Shown: positions 52,248 to 62,760 of the stretch, piece by piece
Layout of the letters: each line of letters opens with the position of its first letter
Position numbering within the stretch: position 1 is the first letter of the stretch
Notes under the pieces: generated by a model
Database searches by the model: none
What the model saw: the letters and a program-made list of their open reading frames with translations, nothing else
What the model was told of the DNA's origin: nothing
Assembly (NCBI GenBank): GCA_958510825.1
Contig: OY294046.1
Span: 50,015,794 to 50,079,793 of the forward strand
Source of the DNA: Brachypterus glaber
Taxonomy: Eukaryota; Arthropoda; Insecta; Coleoptera; Kateretidae
DNA length: 64,000 nucleotides
Direction of reading: 5' to 3'
Made by a program: the position numbers and the translations under genes

Positions 52248-53600
52248 TATATAGTAGGCATTTCCCGTCTTGTACTTGGCCTCGCGCACTTTATAATTTG
52301 GTGATTACGGATCCATAAGCAGATATTTTTAATGCGGTAAACAGGGCCCGGTTTTCCATAAAACCCTGCTAGGCAATTGCAGCGGGCGATAAATTTTAAA
52401 GGGAGTCAAATTTTTATTTCACGACGATGTAAGTGTCTGAAGTGAAGAAATTTGCCCATGGTCATCCATCTTTTTTGTTTCTTTTGGAGGAAGCCGGCAT
52501 ATTATCTATTGCCTAGTACATCATTTTCAATAACACGGTCCTGCAAAGGACGCAACAGCGAATTATTTAAATTTGGGATGAAAAACAAAAAAAAAGGTTA
52601 ATGAGCTAGTACAATGTGTGTTTGGCATAAGACTAACCGTTGCAAACGTCAAATAAGGTTATGGCCGGGCTCGGGAAAAACGAGATTCACGTCACGTTAT
52701 TCAGTCGAGTCTTTTTACCATTATGGATGGTACATGGTATCGTTTTTATTGTTTAATTGGTAAAACCGGGTCTATTCCGAGAATTATTATGTGTGTTCAA
52801 TTACAAACCATGTTAAATTAATTAATTTACTTTAATTAATGAGAATGTTGCGGAGAAAAGAATGCTGTAATCGAGTAATTGACGTAACAATTCTTGATGC
52901 CTACTTGGACTATGTGTGCATAATTTTATTCTTTGTTCTTTGAATTAAATGGGCTCATGAATAGGTAGATCTTAGGGCGCGTTAAAAAATACTTCATGAA
53001 ATAATGGTGTTGTTGGATCAGACTTACCTTTTCGCCAAAATTTGTTTACTTTAGTTAGTTGAGAGGTATTTTACTATTTAAATTTTATCGACTGACACCT
53101 GCCAGGAATGTGAAACATTCAAGGTCACCTATTCTACACAAAAAAAATTACCTCCTCTCTTCCCCTTGCCTCGGCTCACAGGTGCCAGTTAGTAAAATGT
53201 ATATATTACATAATGTATAAATCCAAAGAATATAGAATAGATACTTTTCACTACTAAACTACTCTTCTGCATCATAACGAAAATATCCAAACCTGTTCAA
53301 CACTTAAATTAATTATGACACCATTATATTTCTTAAAATCCAAATCACACAAACCAAATTTAATGTTTAAATCAGCTTCAAAGCCACAAATTTAAAAAAA
53401 TAAGATGAAAAAAAGATTGATTTATTTTGAGCTTTTGCATTTTTGCAATTTTAAAACGCAGTTATTGCCTTCGTCCACTAAGTGACAAGCTGCTACGTCG
53501 CAAAGTGCAAAACTGCGCTTCGAAATTAACCTAAGGTGAATTAACTCCTTACTTATTTGGGCTTAACAAAACTAAAGCCTGTTATAATAGGCCTTTACAA
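52248..53600. other. Long stretch without recognisable genes
   Basis: CAGGGCCCGGTTTTCC near 52345 and GGTAAAACCGGGTCTATTCC near 52756 are weakly inverted and could be tips of an old element. The middle part (52440-52690) is less AT-rich but has no frame that I recognise. Nothing is seen from 52800 to 53600. Confidence 0.4.
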
Positions 53601-53604
53601 CTCT

Positions 53605-53905
53605 ACAATAATTGTAGAGTTATAGTTAGAAATTATATTGCCTTTTTTACTACCCTTAACGATTTTTTCGATAAAATCGAATGCAGGCCTACTGTAGAGT
53701 TGTAAATTATCTTAAACCTTTTTTACTGTGCAACAATTAAAACTTAAAAAAAATAGAATATCGAGTAAAAATTAGAATATCGAGAAAAATAGTGGGCGTA
53801 GAAATAAAAAATCCGTAGATCGGGTAACATTGTTACTACCTTTAACGATGTTTTCGATACCAATGAATGGAGTCCTACTGTAGAGTTGTAAATTACCTTT
53901 TAACC
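53605..53905 (+). repeat. Two diverged copies of a ~75-bp unit, 188 bp apart
   Basis: TTACTACCCTTAACGATTTT then TTCGATAAAATCGAATGCAG and CCTACTGTAGAGTTGTAAAT (53649-53713) recurs as GTTACTACCTTTAACGATGT, TTTCGATACCAATGAATGGA and the same last phrase (53832-53897). A palindrome CTCTACAATAATTGTAGAG starts the block (53610). Confidence 0.8.
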
Positions 53906-53971
53906 CAATAATTACAAAAAGAAAAAAGCATTGTTCAATCTTGTTTTAGTATTTGGTAAACTAAATTTCGT

Positions 53972-54921
53972 TGGCTTACAAGTAAAAGGCACTAAGTCAC
54001 TTTTTGGCAAAAATGGGATTTTTATGGCACTGTAATTAATTTTTGATGATCTATGTACAGGTAAACCGAACTAACTTCTAGGTGGACTGCCAAGGGAGTT
54101 ACCCACTATACAAAACTCACCAATTTGATTTTGATTGAAATTTTATCTGGCAATAGGCACTAAGTCACTTAGTGCACTTAGTGCGTTTTACTTGTAGATT
54201 ATTTCAAATGTTTCTGCACTAAGCGACTTAGTGTTTGTTTGTTTGCCGAAACGTGCATTTTTGTAGTTGTTTTTCGTTTTTTTTTTGTATTTTTCAAGCT
54301 AAAATTAAGTTAAAATGTGTAGTCCGGATGCCAAAGTATTTGCTTTGTTAAAAAAAATGAAGAGCAACCAGAGAAAAATAATTATTGTTTATTTGAGGTT
54401 ATGTTATTATTTCTAAAAAGAGTTAATTTATAAAAATATGATTGCTTGAATTATTTATATGATACAATATCGCGTTATTTATTTTACTGTCAAAAGCATT
54501 CAAATTTTGCTATGTTAAAGTTGATTGAATAGAGACAGAACAGAGAAACAGAACTTTACCTGTAAAATGACAGTGCTTTTTACGTGTACTTTCGATGTGT
54601 TTATAATTATTGACTTTAGGAGAATCTTCTTTGCCGGCACAGCCGATGGCCTCTGAAAACTGTCTTATTCTGGCATATTAAGCAGGTTCTTATAATTAAT
54701 ACTAATTAATTATTATTATTAATTTTGGAAACGTTCTTTAAAAAATCAAAAAGTCCAAACCCTTCTTTTAAAAATCTTGTTTTTGAAAATTTATGTAAAC
54801 ATCTTGTTTTCTACTTTATACTTATACATTACGTTTAATTATCATGATAATAGAAGGGTTTTCACTTTAAATACTTGTTTTTTATATTATTTTATTGACT
54901 TAGTGCTCTTTACTTGTAAGC
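53972..54921. mobile_element. Element A of the GGCTTACAAGTAAAAGGCAC family
   Basis: GGCTTACAAGTAAAAGGCAC then TAAGTC at 53972 faces GACTTAGTGCTCTTTACTTG then TAAGCC ending 54921. A further right-type end (CACTTAGTGCGTTTTACTTG then TAG) at 54177-54197 and more CACTAAGTCACTTAGTG words at 54165-54235 suggest two nested or fused copies. A 34-codon frame from ATG at 54314 (MCSPDAKVFALLKKMKSNQR start) could be part of a lost transposase gene; it is not recognised. Confidence 0.75.
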
Positions 54922-54932
54922 CGACGTCGTGG

Positions 54933-56140
54933 GCCTATAAGTAAAAGGCACTAAGTCCATGGCTTTTTTCAAATTTAGTTGAATTAAACTACTTCAATTT
55001 TTCTTTATTAAACTGCAAATGGGACATTATTATGACCAAACGTGTCATTGCGATCTGCGGTAGTTTTTTTCCAAAAACAATTATTACAAAAATTAAAAAA
55101 CAACAATGAAAGTTAACCCTTCGTTAGGCGCGCCTCTTTTTGTAACGTGTTTAGGCGCGCGGTCTACACTTGTAGACCATTTTATTTTTTGTTTAAAAAA
55201 AAAAAACACATTTATATTTTTAAAAACCAAATATCTTATGTTATTTATTTGGTTGTATTTAGAAGTTATTTACATATTTTTTTCAAATATTATTGTTTTA
55301 GTAAGTGTTAAGGGTAAAAGAAAAATGATATACAATTCTAACATATATTTTACATCTGTACGGTAATTTGTAAAAAAAAATAAAAATAACTTAAAAAACT
55401 TTCTGAAACTAAAACATTTGTTTTTTTTTAACATGTACGATTATAAAAAAATAAAAAACACCTGAAATAAAAGAAAAAAATATAATAAAATTTGACTCGA
55501 AATCATGCAATATTTTAGTAACTCATGCGCCTTGTACATGTACTCTTTGCAATCGTAGTTATGATATTTTGAGCATTTTTTTTTTCGATTTATTTTCCCT
55601 TCTTAGGCACATTTAGTGTCCAAAGTAATTTTTAATTTTATAGAACAGAAAATTACCTTATTTATCAAAAACATTACGTATGAGCTCTTTCATGCCCAAA
55701 AAGACTCGTGCCAGTGTCTTCCTATAAACCGCTATTTTTTTTGGTGGTAAAGACATATTGTATCTTTAATTTATCTTTAAACTAACTTTGAAAAACAATA
55801 TTCACAAAAAGAAACCATAAAAACTTACACAAAATAAAAAAATGCAAAAACAAAAAAGGTAACGTGGTTAGTCGCGCGGTCTACATTGTAGACCAGGCAG
55901 GTTTCAATATGAATAAAAACAATATTATACCCATTCAAAGTGTGAATTATTACTGATCTAATAGATTAATGCATAATGCACAGCTACTCGAAGGGGCGCA
56001 AGCGTAAACACTCCGTGTAAACAGTAACCCAGCTAAAAAAAAGCATGGTCTACGATCGTAGACCGCGCGCCAAACGAAGGGTTAAATTTGTCAATATCTC
56101 AAAACCATGTTTTTGGACTTTGTGCTCTTTACTTGTAAGC
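54933..56140. mobile_element. Element B of the same family, with a nested TTAA element
   Basis: GGCCTATAAGTAAAAGGCAC then TAAGTCC at 54933 faces GGACTTTGTGCTCTTTACTT then GTAAGCC ending 56140. It starts only 11 bp after element A. The own body left after removing the nested element is about 230 bp (54933-55113 and 56086-56140), close to the 226 bp between the nearest pair of ends in A. Confidence 0.78.
55113..56086. mobile_element. piggyBac-like element (TTAA CCCTTCGTTAGGCGCGC)
   Basis: TTAACCCTTCGTTAGGCGCG at 55113 faces CGCGCCAAACGAAGGGTTAA near 56086. The perfect palindromes GGTCTACACTTGTAGACC (55160) and GGTCTACGATCGTAGACC (near 56048), plus GGTCTACATTGTAGACC (near 55879), sit next to GCGCGC on each side. 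TTAA at both ends and CCC-starting TIRs fit piggyBac. The interior is AT-rich; the 86-codon frame at 55106-55366 begins in the TIR and is not recognised as transposase. Confidence 0.83.
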
Positions 56141-56141
56141 C

Positions 56142-57237
56142 GACGATTTATTCGAAGGAACCAGACAAAACTTAAAAACAAACCTTGAGGATTTCTCTAA
56201 AATGCTTCAACTTTCTTCTCTCCTGGGTTCACTCAAAAGTAAAAACTCTTAAGTAGGAATCTGTCTCTTTTTAGAATTGAATAAAAACAGAAGACAATTA
56301 ATTTTGTGATTTGTATAAACCAAAGCATTTATGCTGCTACTTACCTGGGTATACAATTAAATTAAATATGCGTATTTACTTCAGGTTAATCCGTTATAAG
56401 AGCATAATCTTCAAAGAATTGACAAAAAAAATAAAATAAATACTTCTTTTTACCATGTATGCGTGTTTTTTTATGTTGACACCAAAAAGGGCAATTGTTG
56501 AGATAAAAACGACGATTTATTCGAAGGAACCAGACAAAACTTAAAAACAAACCTTGAGGATTTCTCTAAAATGCTTCAACTTTCTTCTCTCCTGGGTTCA
56601 CTCAAAAGTAAAAACTCTTAAGTAGGAATCTGTCTCTTTTTAGAATTGAATAAAAACAGAAGACAATTAATTTTGTGATTTGTATAAACCAAAGCATTTA
56701 TGCTGCTACTTACCTGGGTATACAATTAAATTAAATATGCGTATTTACTTCAGGTTAATCCGTTATAAGAGCATAATCTTCAAAGAATTGACAAAAAAAA
56801 ATAAAATAAATACTTCTTTTTACCATGTATGTGTGTTTTTTTATGTTGACACCAAAAAGGGCAATTGTTGAGATAAAAACGACGATTTATTCGAAGGAAC
56901 CAGACAAAACTTAAAAACAAACCTTGAGGATTTCTCTAAAATGCTTCAACTTTCTTCTCTCCTGGGTTCACTCAAAAGTAAAAACTCTTAAGTAGGAATC
57001 TGTCTCTTTTTAGAATTGAATAAAAACAGAAGACAATTAATTTTGTGATTTGTATAAACCAAAGCATTTATGCTGCTACTTACCTGGGTATACAATTAAA
57101 TTAAATATGCGTATTTACTTCAGGTTAATCCGTTATAAGAGCATAATCTTCAAAAAATAAAATAAATACTTCTTTTTACCATGTATGCGTGTTTTTTTAT
57201 GTTGACACCAAAAAGGGCAATTGTTGAGATAAAAACA
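56142..57237 (+). repeat. 369-bp tandem repeat, three copies
   Basis: GACGATTTATTCGAAGGAAC starts units at 56142, 56511 and 56881. The copies differ by only a few bases (for example an extra A in one A-run, GCGTGT against GTGTGT), and the third lacks ~15 bp (AAGAATTGAC region). The array begins directly at the TIR end of element B, with one base between. The same 63-codon minus or plus frames recur in the units and have no known match. It is satellite-like; long-read depth would give the real copy number. Confidence 0.97.
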
Positions 57238-57429
57238 ATTTATGGGAAAAATAAAAATGCTAAAAAGGATCTGATAACAGAATGTGAAAGTTTAAAAGTG
57301 AATATCTCCTTATGCATAAGAAAATGTGCCTTACAGTAAATTCAGTTCAGTTACAATTTCAGAGAAAATTTGCACTACAAGGTTTCAAATCAACTTTTGA
57401 TATATAACAAATATTTATTATGCAGGTTG
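57238..57429. other. Unassigned DNA
   Basis: Short AT-rich stretch without recognisable features between the 369-bp array and the next element. Confidence 0.4.
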
Positions 57430-57566
57430 ATCAGTATCTGGCATGCAAAAATTTAATAGGTGATTCTACATCCAAAAATATAAAAAAAAGTATCTATAAA
57501 GGTTGGTCGGGAAATAGGCCCTAAACAGCTCTTAAAATTTTTACTAAAAATAAGGTTTTTAATTAA

Positions 57567-57786
57567 GGGAACGTTTAAGTATTACGTAACGCAAATTGTA
57601 CCAAAATTTTTACACTTTATACCCCGGTTCCCGCGTTATTAAAGGCGGTAGAGATTTTATATTTTGGCTACCCCCCCTAACACACCATCTATTAGGGGGT
57701 GAAATATCCACAGCCTTTAATAACGCGAGAAACTGTGCATGAAGTGTATGAATTTTGGTACAATTTGCGTTACATAACACGTTCCC
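57567..57786. mobile_element. GGGAACGTT MITE, 220-bp palindromic copy
   Basis: GGGAACGTTTAAGTATTACG then TAACGCAAATTGTACC at 57567 faces GGTACAATTTGCGTTACATA then ACACGTTCCC ending 57786. The arms keep pairing to the middle (CGCGTTATTAAAGGC/GCCTTTAATAACGCG, CACCCCCTAATAG region). TAA precedes it, but TTG follows, so the target duplication is not clean. Confidence 0.85.
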
Positions 57787-58064
57787 TTGGTACGCTAGAG
57801 AGACGAGGTTTTGCATGTATACTAATATTGAGAAGGGCAATTAGTTTATGTTAATTTATTTTTTAAATTTATCCAGAGGCGTGCCTAGATGGACCAAGTT
57901 TGTGAGACTTAACACATTTTTGCCCCAAACTTTTTTAAGGGGATTTTTTTTGTTTTTTTTTGTAAAAAATACAGATTCCTTAATTAAAAATACAAAAAGA
58001 GTCATATAATGTAACACTCTAGGAGCAACCAATTTCAAAAAATGCAATTAAGAGGTGAGGTGAG

Positions 58065-58395
58065 TTTTGGGCTAAATGAGAATAATAGGTTTTTGTTTAA
58101 AAAAAGTGCAAAATAATGAAAAGAAATGATGAAAAACTGTAATATGTAATAAGTTTATTCGTTAATTTTGATCAAAATAAGTATTCGTTAATAATTTTTG
58201 CGTTATCGTAAACGTGACAAAAATGCAAACATGCTAAATGCCTCTATCTTATTTTGAAAGGAGTGACGCTTTTTTGTTTATCTGAACATCAACACAACAT
58301 TTCGAATGTATAATAAAAACACTATACAATATTAATTAAATGTATTTATTTAACACTGAAGTTAAAAGTCTCTTAAAACTTTTTCATGGAAATTT
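58065..58395 (+). repeat. Dispersed repeat family, second copy
   Basis: GGTGAGTTTTGGGCTAAATG at 58066, TAATGAAAAGAAATGATGAA, TTATCGTAAACGTGACAAAA, TTATCTGAACATCAACACAA and TTAATTAAATGTATTTATTT match the 11838-12690 copy in order. This copy lacks the SINE and Penelope fragment, which shows that they are insertions there. Confidence 0.85.
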
Positions 58396-58399
58396 AGAT

Positions 58400-58925
58400 A
58401 TGTAACACGTTGAAAGCCACATTAAATTACTAGTCTGGGGTCACACTGTCCCATGGGACTGCAGGCTTTAGGTTACTATGCTATAACGTTTCAGCTGCTC
58501 GATTGCTTTACAATATTATTAGTATAAATACATACCTCAAAAACAACTCGATAATCTTACTAAAAAACTAGATAAGTCCAATACACATTGTGTAATACAC
58601 AATATGTATTTTACACCATGTTAAATCCGTAAAAATTAATAACAAAATAAAAATAAGATTTTAATTTTACAGTCAAGCCCAGTCAAGCCCAGTCAACACA
58701 GCACAATACACAGCCCTTGGTCCCACAGGTCCATTTTGACATGAAATGATATTTGACATGAACCATTGTTAGGTGCAATGTTGCCAAATCGTGCATTGAC
58801 ATATGTTAAAATTCGTAATTAAAAAAATTAATTAAGTTTGTTCCCGGATGTAAAAAGGGCTGAAATTTCGGCTAAGTATTTATTTTATATGTAGCATGTA
58901 AAGTCTTATCGTTGCAGGCGATTTA
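58400..58925. other. Unassigned DNA inside the foldback interruption
   Basis: It contains a short perfect tandem AGTCAAGCCC twice (58672-58691) and a palindrome CACATTGTGTAATACACAATATGTG-like region near 58585. No gene is seen. Confidence 0.4.
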
Positions 58926-59159
58926 ACCTAAAATACGATACCCTCCTTTATGTGTTTCGTTGAAGAATACTTTTTTGCTTAGTTTTTATGAAGAATCGTC
59001 CTGCAGCATTAAAATTTTATTGGTGCTTTTTTTGTTCCCCATTCAGTATGTCCAGCTTTGAAGTGCCGTATTTTTCTTATGGCTCATTTTTGGACCAACC
59101 TTCATAAAAACTCTTTTTCATATTTCTATAATTTTGGCATGCCAGTTACTGATCATCAT

Positions 59160-59702
59160 GTATATTATATTTTATTGTAATGTTTTGTTCTTTTTTTAAT
59201 TAATTAAAAAATTATGTTGTTGGCAATAATAACTAATTACAAAAATTTTGGAAAAAAATAGGTTATTTTTTTCAAATGCTTGTTTTCAGACTTGTTCTAT
59301 TTAGGCTGTCGCTGAAAGCGTATTCTATCAAATCTATCTAGATTAACTCATTATCACTTTAGCTACCAGTTTTTATTATCTCTTGTTTTCATCTATAAAA
59401 GTGTATTGTTGTGTTAATACCATTAGGTTGAGCAATATCGTTTTAAAATAATTAAGATTGTATATATATTTATTACCATACCATATTAAAATCTAGTTTT
59501 TTTTAACGTGTTTTCTTTATTTAACAATTTCTGGTTTGGGATGTAATAGTTTAATATAGAAAGTTGATGATATCTTTTTGGATAAGATCTATTGATAAAT
59601 TTTATTTGATTATTTTGGACTAATAGCATAAATCTAAATTAATAATATATTACAAATTTCTACAAATTCTACAGATTAATGGTATATCATAAGATACTTA
59701 TA
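59160..59702. other. Unassigned AT-rich DNA
   Basis: No recognisable features. Confidence 0.45.
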
Positions 59703-59704
59703 TA

Positions 59705-60195
59705 AACTGATCGAAAAAAGTTAAGGATATTGTTAAGAATAGTGCTTTTATTGGGAAAAAACAATTTAGGAAAAAAATCATAAAATGTCCATATTCTCTA
59801 ATCATTTCTAAAAAACAAATAAATTAAATCAATTCAAAAATATTTATATTCGGGATTTAACAATATGTTTTTCTTAATATTACAAAAGAGAAATTATTTT
59901 TGAAAACTGAAAATTAATTAATTAATACCTCTATTGGCTTCAAATGACAGAGGCATACTTAAAATTAAGCGATTTAACTGATCTTGGTCCAAGACATCCC
60001 ATAAATCCGGAAGAACTTGCTAGTTTCGTTACGTCATGAAAATGTGGTTGACGATCAATTACTGCTCTACCAAGCATGTCTCAGACATGTTCAATACAGT
60101 TAAACAAGATAATGAGACAGCGGCGAGCCATTTTTTGTTTTTTCGATTATTTTTTCTCAGAGAAACCAGAATATCCTTAACTTTTTAGATCAGTT
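59705..60195 (-). mobile_element. Tc1-like element relic, TA-flanked
   Basis: AACTGATCGAAAAAAGTTAA then GGATATT at 59705 faces AATATCCTTAACTTTTTAGA then TCAGTT ending 60195. TA flanks both ends (59703-59704, 60196-60197). The body of 491 bp keeps only a scrap of transposase. Deletion derivatives of this kind are usual for Tc1/mariner families. Confidence 0.85.
59985..60130 (-). pseudogene. Tc1-like transposase C-terminal fragment
   Basis: On the minus strand a frame reads NCIEHV, a stop codon, then DMLGRAVIDRQPHFHDVTKL. This corresponds to the (L/S)NPIEHVWD..(G/K)R segment of Tc1-like transposases that contains the third acidic residue of the DDE/DDD triad. The tryptophan codon has become TGA and the usual proline is a cysteine. 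The upstream catalytic aspartates are not present. Confidence 0.7.
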
Positions 60196-60206
60196 TATTT
60201 AATCAG

Positions 60207-60479
60207 AGTAGTGGAGACGTTTTTTTTTATTTAGAGGTCGACTTTTTCGTCGAAGAAATAACAGTAGTAATTTTAGCAGTAAGTAGTTGATCTAAAAATT
60301 CGAAAAAGTAAAATTTCATGGGTTAAAAATATAAAAAATGTAATTTTAGCGGTAGTGGAAAGGTTTTCTTTTTAATCATTAACTTTTTTCTCGATGGGAT
60401 AAAAGTTACAATTGTAGACTTAATAAAGTTACGATTTTAAACCTTCTTCCCCCCGTAGATCGTCTTCGCTACGGCCCTG
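60207..60479. mobile_element. hAT-like MITE relative, one end only
   Basis: CTTCGCTACGGCCCTG ends at 60479, as in the complete copy at 35502-35895. CAGTAGTAATTTTAGCAGTA, CATGGGTTAAAAATATAAAA and TTAATCATTAACTTTTTTC resemble its interior. The CAGGGCCGTAGC tip on the other side is missing. Confidence 0.7.
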
Positions 60480-60559
60480 AGGAGAGTCCAGGAACTAAAA
60501 GTCTCTTCTTCACGAGCCATGCAAACATTTTCTTTTTATGTCTCAGTGCAATAGTTTAG

Positions 60560-60655
60560 TATATTAGTTAGGTTTGTATACAACAGAGTCATGGAGAGCC
60601 CCAAATAAGCTTTAAGCATGTGGTAGGGGCTCTCCATTAATTTTGAGTATAATAT
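60560..60655 (-). mobile_element. LINE 3' end with GGAGAGCCCC stem (copy 3)
   Basis: Minus strand: ATTAATGGAGAGCCCCTACC, AAAGCTTATTTGGGGCTCTC and CATGACTCTGTTGTATACAA. The stem GGAGAGCCCC/GGGGCTCTCC is perfect here. The tail is short or lost. Confidence 0.6.
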
Positions 60656-61240
60656 ATATTCTGGAATGACGATCTTCAATTAGGTACCATATTACCCCAT
60701 ATACTGACGGTCAGCTTTTTCCTTATGTAGTATGTTATAGTATTCCTGATTCTTTTTAAGAATACATACATTTTATAATAGAAATAAATTAAAATTCGCA
60801 AAGGTTGTTATATATAAATAACGTTTAAATTATCGCGGGTGGCCTTGCTGACCTTGCTAGGAATTTAAATTAAAAAAATGCGAATCGAATGCCATTCACC
60901 GATTATCATCGTAGTAACAAATGCACATGTATGCCTCGTGTGTATTTATGGACTTATATTATCATGTAAAATGATATACAAGTGTGCCATTTTGATTTTT
61001 GTAACCATCACGTTACTTTACATCACCCTAATATATTAAAAATTATCATCGTGTGACGTTACTTTCTATTTTTTTGAAACATTTCAGTCTTCAATAATTA
61101 ACGTACTTTATGGTCATATAAAAAAGTAATTAAATGTATTTCAGCATGGACAATGTCCATTGTTCATGGGAAATAAGTAAGACCTTAAACAAATCGCATC
61201 CTTTTTTGTTAAAAATAGTTTTTTTATATTTCTGATAATG
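60656..61240. other. Unassigned DNA
   Basis: Possible 3' UTR of the adjoining LINE copy at its left edge. No gene is seen. Confidence 0.4.
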
Positions 61241-61242
61241 CA

Positions 61243-61560
61243 TTTTTGGGTTTGAAAAAAGGTCAAAAAGACTCGATCTATTTAGCATTGTCCGGTGTGT
61301 CACAAGGTTCTAATTTGGGTTCACTGTTATATTTAATTTTTAAAGTTGAGTATCTCTTTCTTAGGTGTTACAAGCTTTTTGCTGACGACTTAAAGATATT
61401 TTATGTCATAAAGACAATAATGATTGATTATAATCAATAATTATTATTACAAAGGGATCTCGATAAACTGAGCACAAAATTTACCCATTGGTTTTGTTTT
61501 ATAATCAAATTTGGGCTCACTGATATTTTCAGTTAAAAGAAAAATCCCTGTATCAAGTTG
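61243..61560 (+). pseudogene. Non-LTR reverse transcriptase palm fragment
   Basis: From about 61270 the frame encodes DSIYLALSGVSQGSNLGSLL then YLIF, the RT motif with SG(V/I)PQGS.LGPLL.L.F. After a deletion it reads KLFADDLKIFYVIK, the catalytic (Y/F)ADD box with both aspartates. The frame stops at 61438-61440 soon after. A shifted frame continues as LLQRDLDKLSTKFTHWFC (61440-61497), the usual follow-on of LINE RTs. The segment between the two motifs is shorter than normal. A broken fragment. Confidence 0.85.
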
Positions 61561-62640
61561 TTGTATAAATTGCATGCTGAATATCTGCAAATAATCAGTA
61601 TTTCCAACCTTATAAAACAATCACTGCCGCCTTTGATAAGATCCCATCTGATTGAACATTGTCAAAGCAGTAAATTTAATTGGTACCTGTGCCATGCATT
61701 TTATTTTTGCCTGCCAGAATCGAGAAAGCAGGTTTCGCTTCGTCAAAATCAATTTATCGATATGGCAAAATTGAAAATTGGTACCTCAATAACAGTAAAT
61801 TATGTTGACGCCTTTTAAAATTTATTTTAGTATACACAAGTACCAATCTTAAAAGTAATCAGGATTATTATCATGGTACATTAATTTAACCGCGGATTGA
61901 TTGTCCAATGCATTAAATAAAGATGTGAGCGGCCATCTTTATCAAAAACAATATACTGAATAGTTCTCAAAAAGTAGCAATGCAGGCCAAAAATATACTT
62001 CATACAAGTAGTTAACTTAGTTCAATGGGGGGTCATAGCCCCAATACCTGGTCCCTAGGGACCTTTTGTTCCGCAAAGACCTCCTCATATTATCCATGAC
62101 TCTTTCTCCAGTGAGTTGTTCCAGAAGTATTTTCTTCTTAGGGTTGTGAGCGATGGACAAGTATAGTTATTGACCGAAAAATCAATAAAATATAGAAGCC
62201 ATAGAAAACGAAATACTTGCTATGCACCAGAGAGGATAGCAAATTACAAAAAAAAAATAGATTACCTATGGCGACCACCGTTTTTTTTATGTTTTTTTCA
62301 ACAAAATTTTATGGCAAAAAAATGACACTTTTTTTCTATTCTTTAAATATAAATAATTATACCTACAAAATTTCACAATGATATCTTTTTTCTTTCTATA
62401 TAAAGAAAATGTTCAAAAACAAAATATTTTTAAAATTTGAAGGTATAAAGACCCCTTAAAGGTAATTCTTTTAGATCTCCTTATTTTCCAACACTTTTTT
62501 CTAATTCATCAACTAATTTTTCAGACTACACCACTACTGCACCAAAATTCCTCTACGGAATACCCCCTCGAATTTATATTTCTCGTATTTGAAATAAATA
62601 ATCTGTGAAATATATCTGTACCTGAGAGAAAAGAATGGCG
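61561..62640. other. Unassigned DNA, possibly LINE-derived at its start
   Basis: An 86-codon frame at 61558-61818 (with LPPLIRSHLIEHCQSSKFNW) follows the RT fragment. It could be decayed LINE sequence or chance. The rest is featureless. Confidence 0.35.
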
Positions 62641-62760
62641 GAATAGAATAGAATAGAATAGAATAGAATTTTATTGCCACTTAAATCTACATAAGCAAAT
62701 TACAGGCAGACGTCAAAAATAATTACATAATTTTAAATGAGTTTTCATAATTTCAATCCA
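62641..62760 (-). mobile_element. LINE 3' end with (TTCTA)n tail
   Basis: Five GAATA units at 62641-62667 precede ATTTTATTGCCACTTAAATC. On the minus strand this is GATTTAAGTGGCAATAAAAT followed by TTCTATTCTATTCTATTC. An AATAAA signal directly before a pentanucleotide tail indicates the 3' end of a CR1-related LINE or its SINE partner, with the body to the right. Confidence 0.6.

Larger units (their letters stand above)
57430..59155. mobile_element. Foldback element relative, broken by two insertions
   Basis: GGTTGATCAGTATCTGGCAT then AGGTGATTCTACATC (57427-57475) and, at the far end, TTTGGCATGCCAGTTACTGA then TCATCAT (59133-59158) are inverted. Internal phrases (AGAGGCGTGCCTAGATGGAC, TTTTTGCCCCAAACTTTTTT, GGAGCAACCAATTTCAAAAA) are the complement of, or match, the 42126-42806 element. 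The GGGAACGTT MITE (57567-57786) interrupts the left part and the dispersed repeat of 58065-58380 and adjoining DNA interrupt the right. Confidence 0.65.

Noticed and set aside
52341..52780. TIR element with GGGCCCGGTTTT ends
   Set aside because: The inverted match is only about 12 bp with a difference, and no target duplication was found.
56142..57237. Repeated 60-odd-codon gene in the 369-bp units
   Set aside because: The frame length changes with small indels between units and has no recognisable domain.
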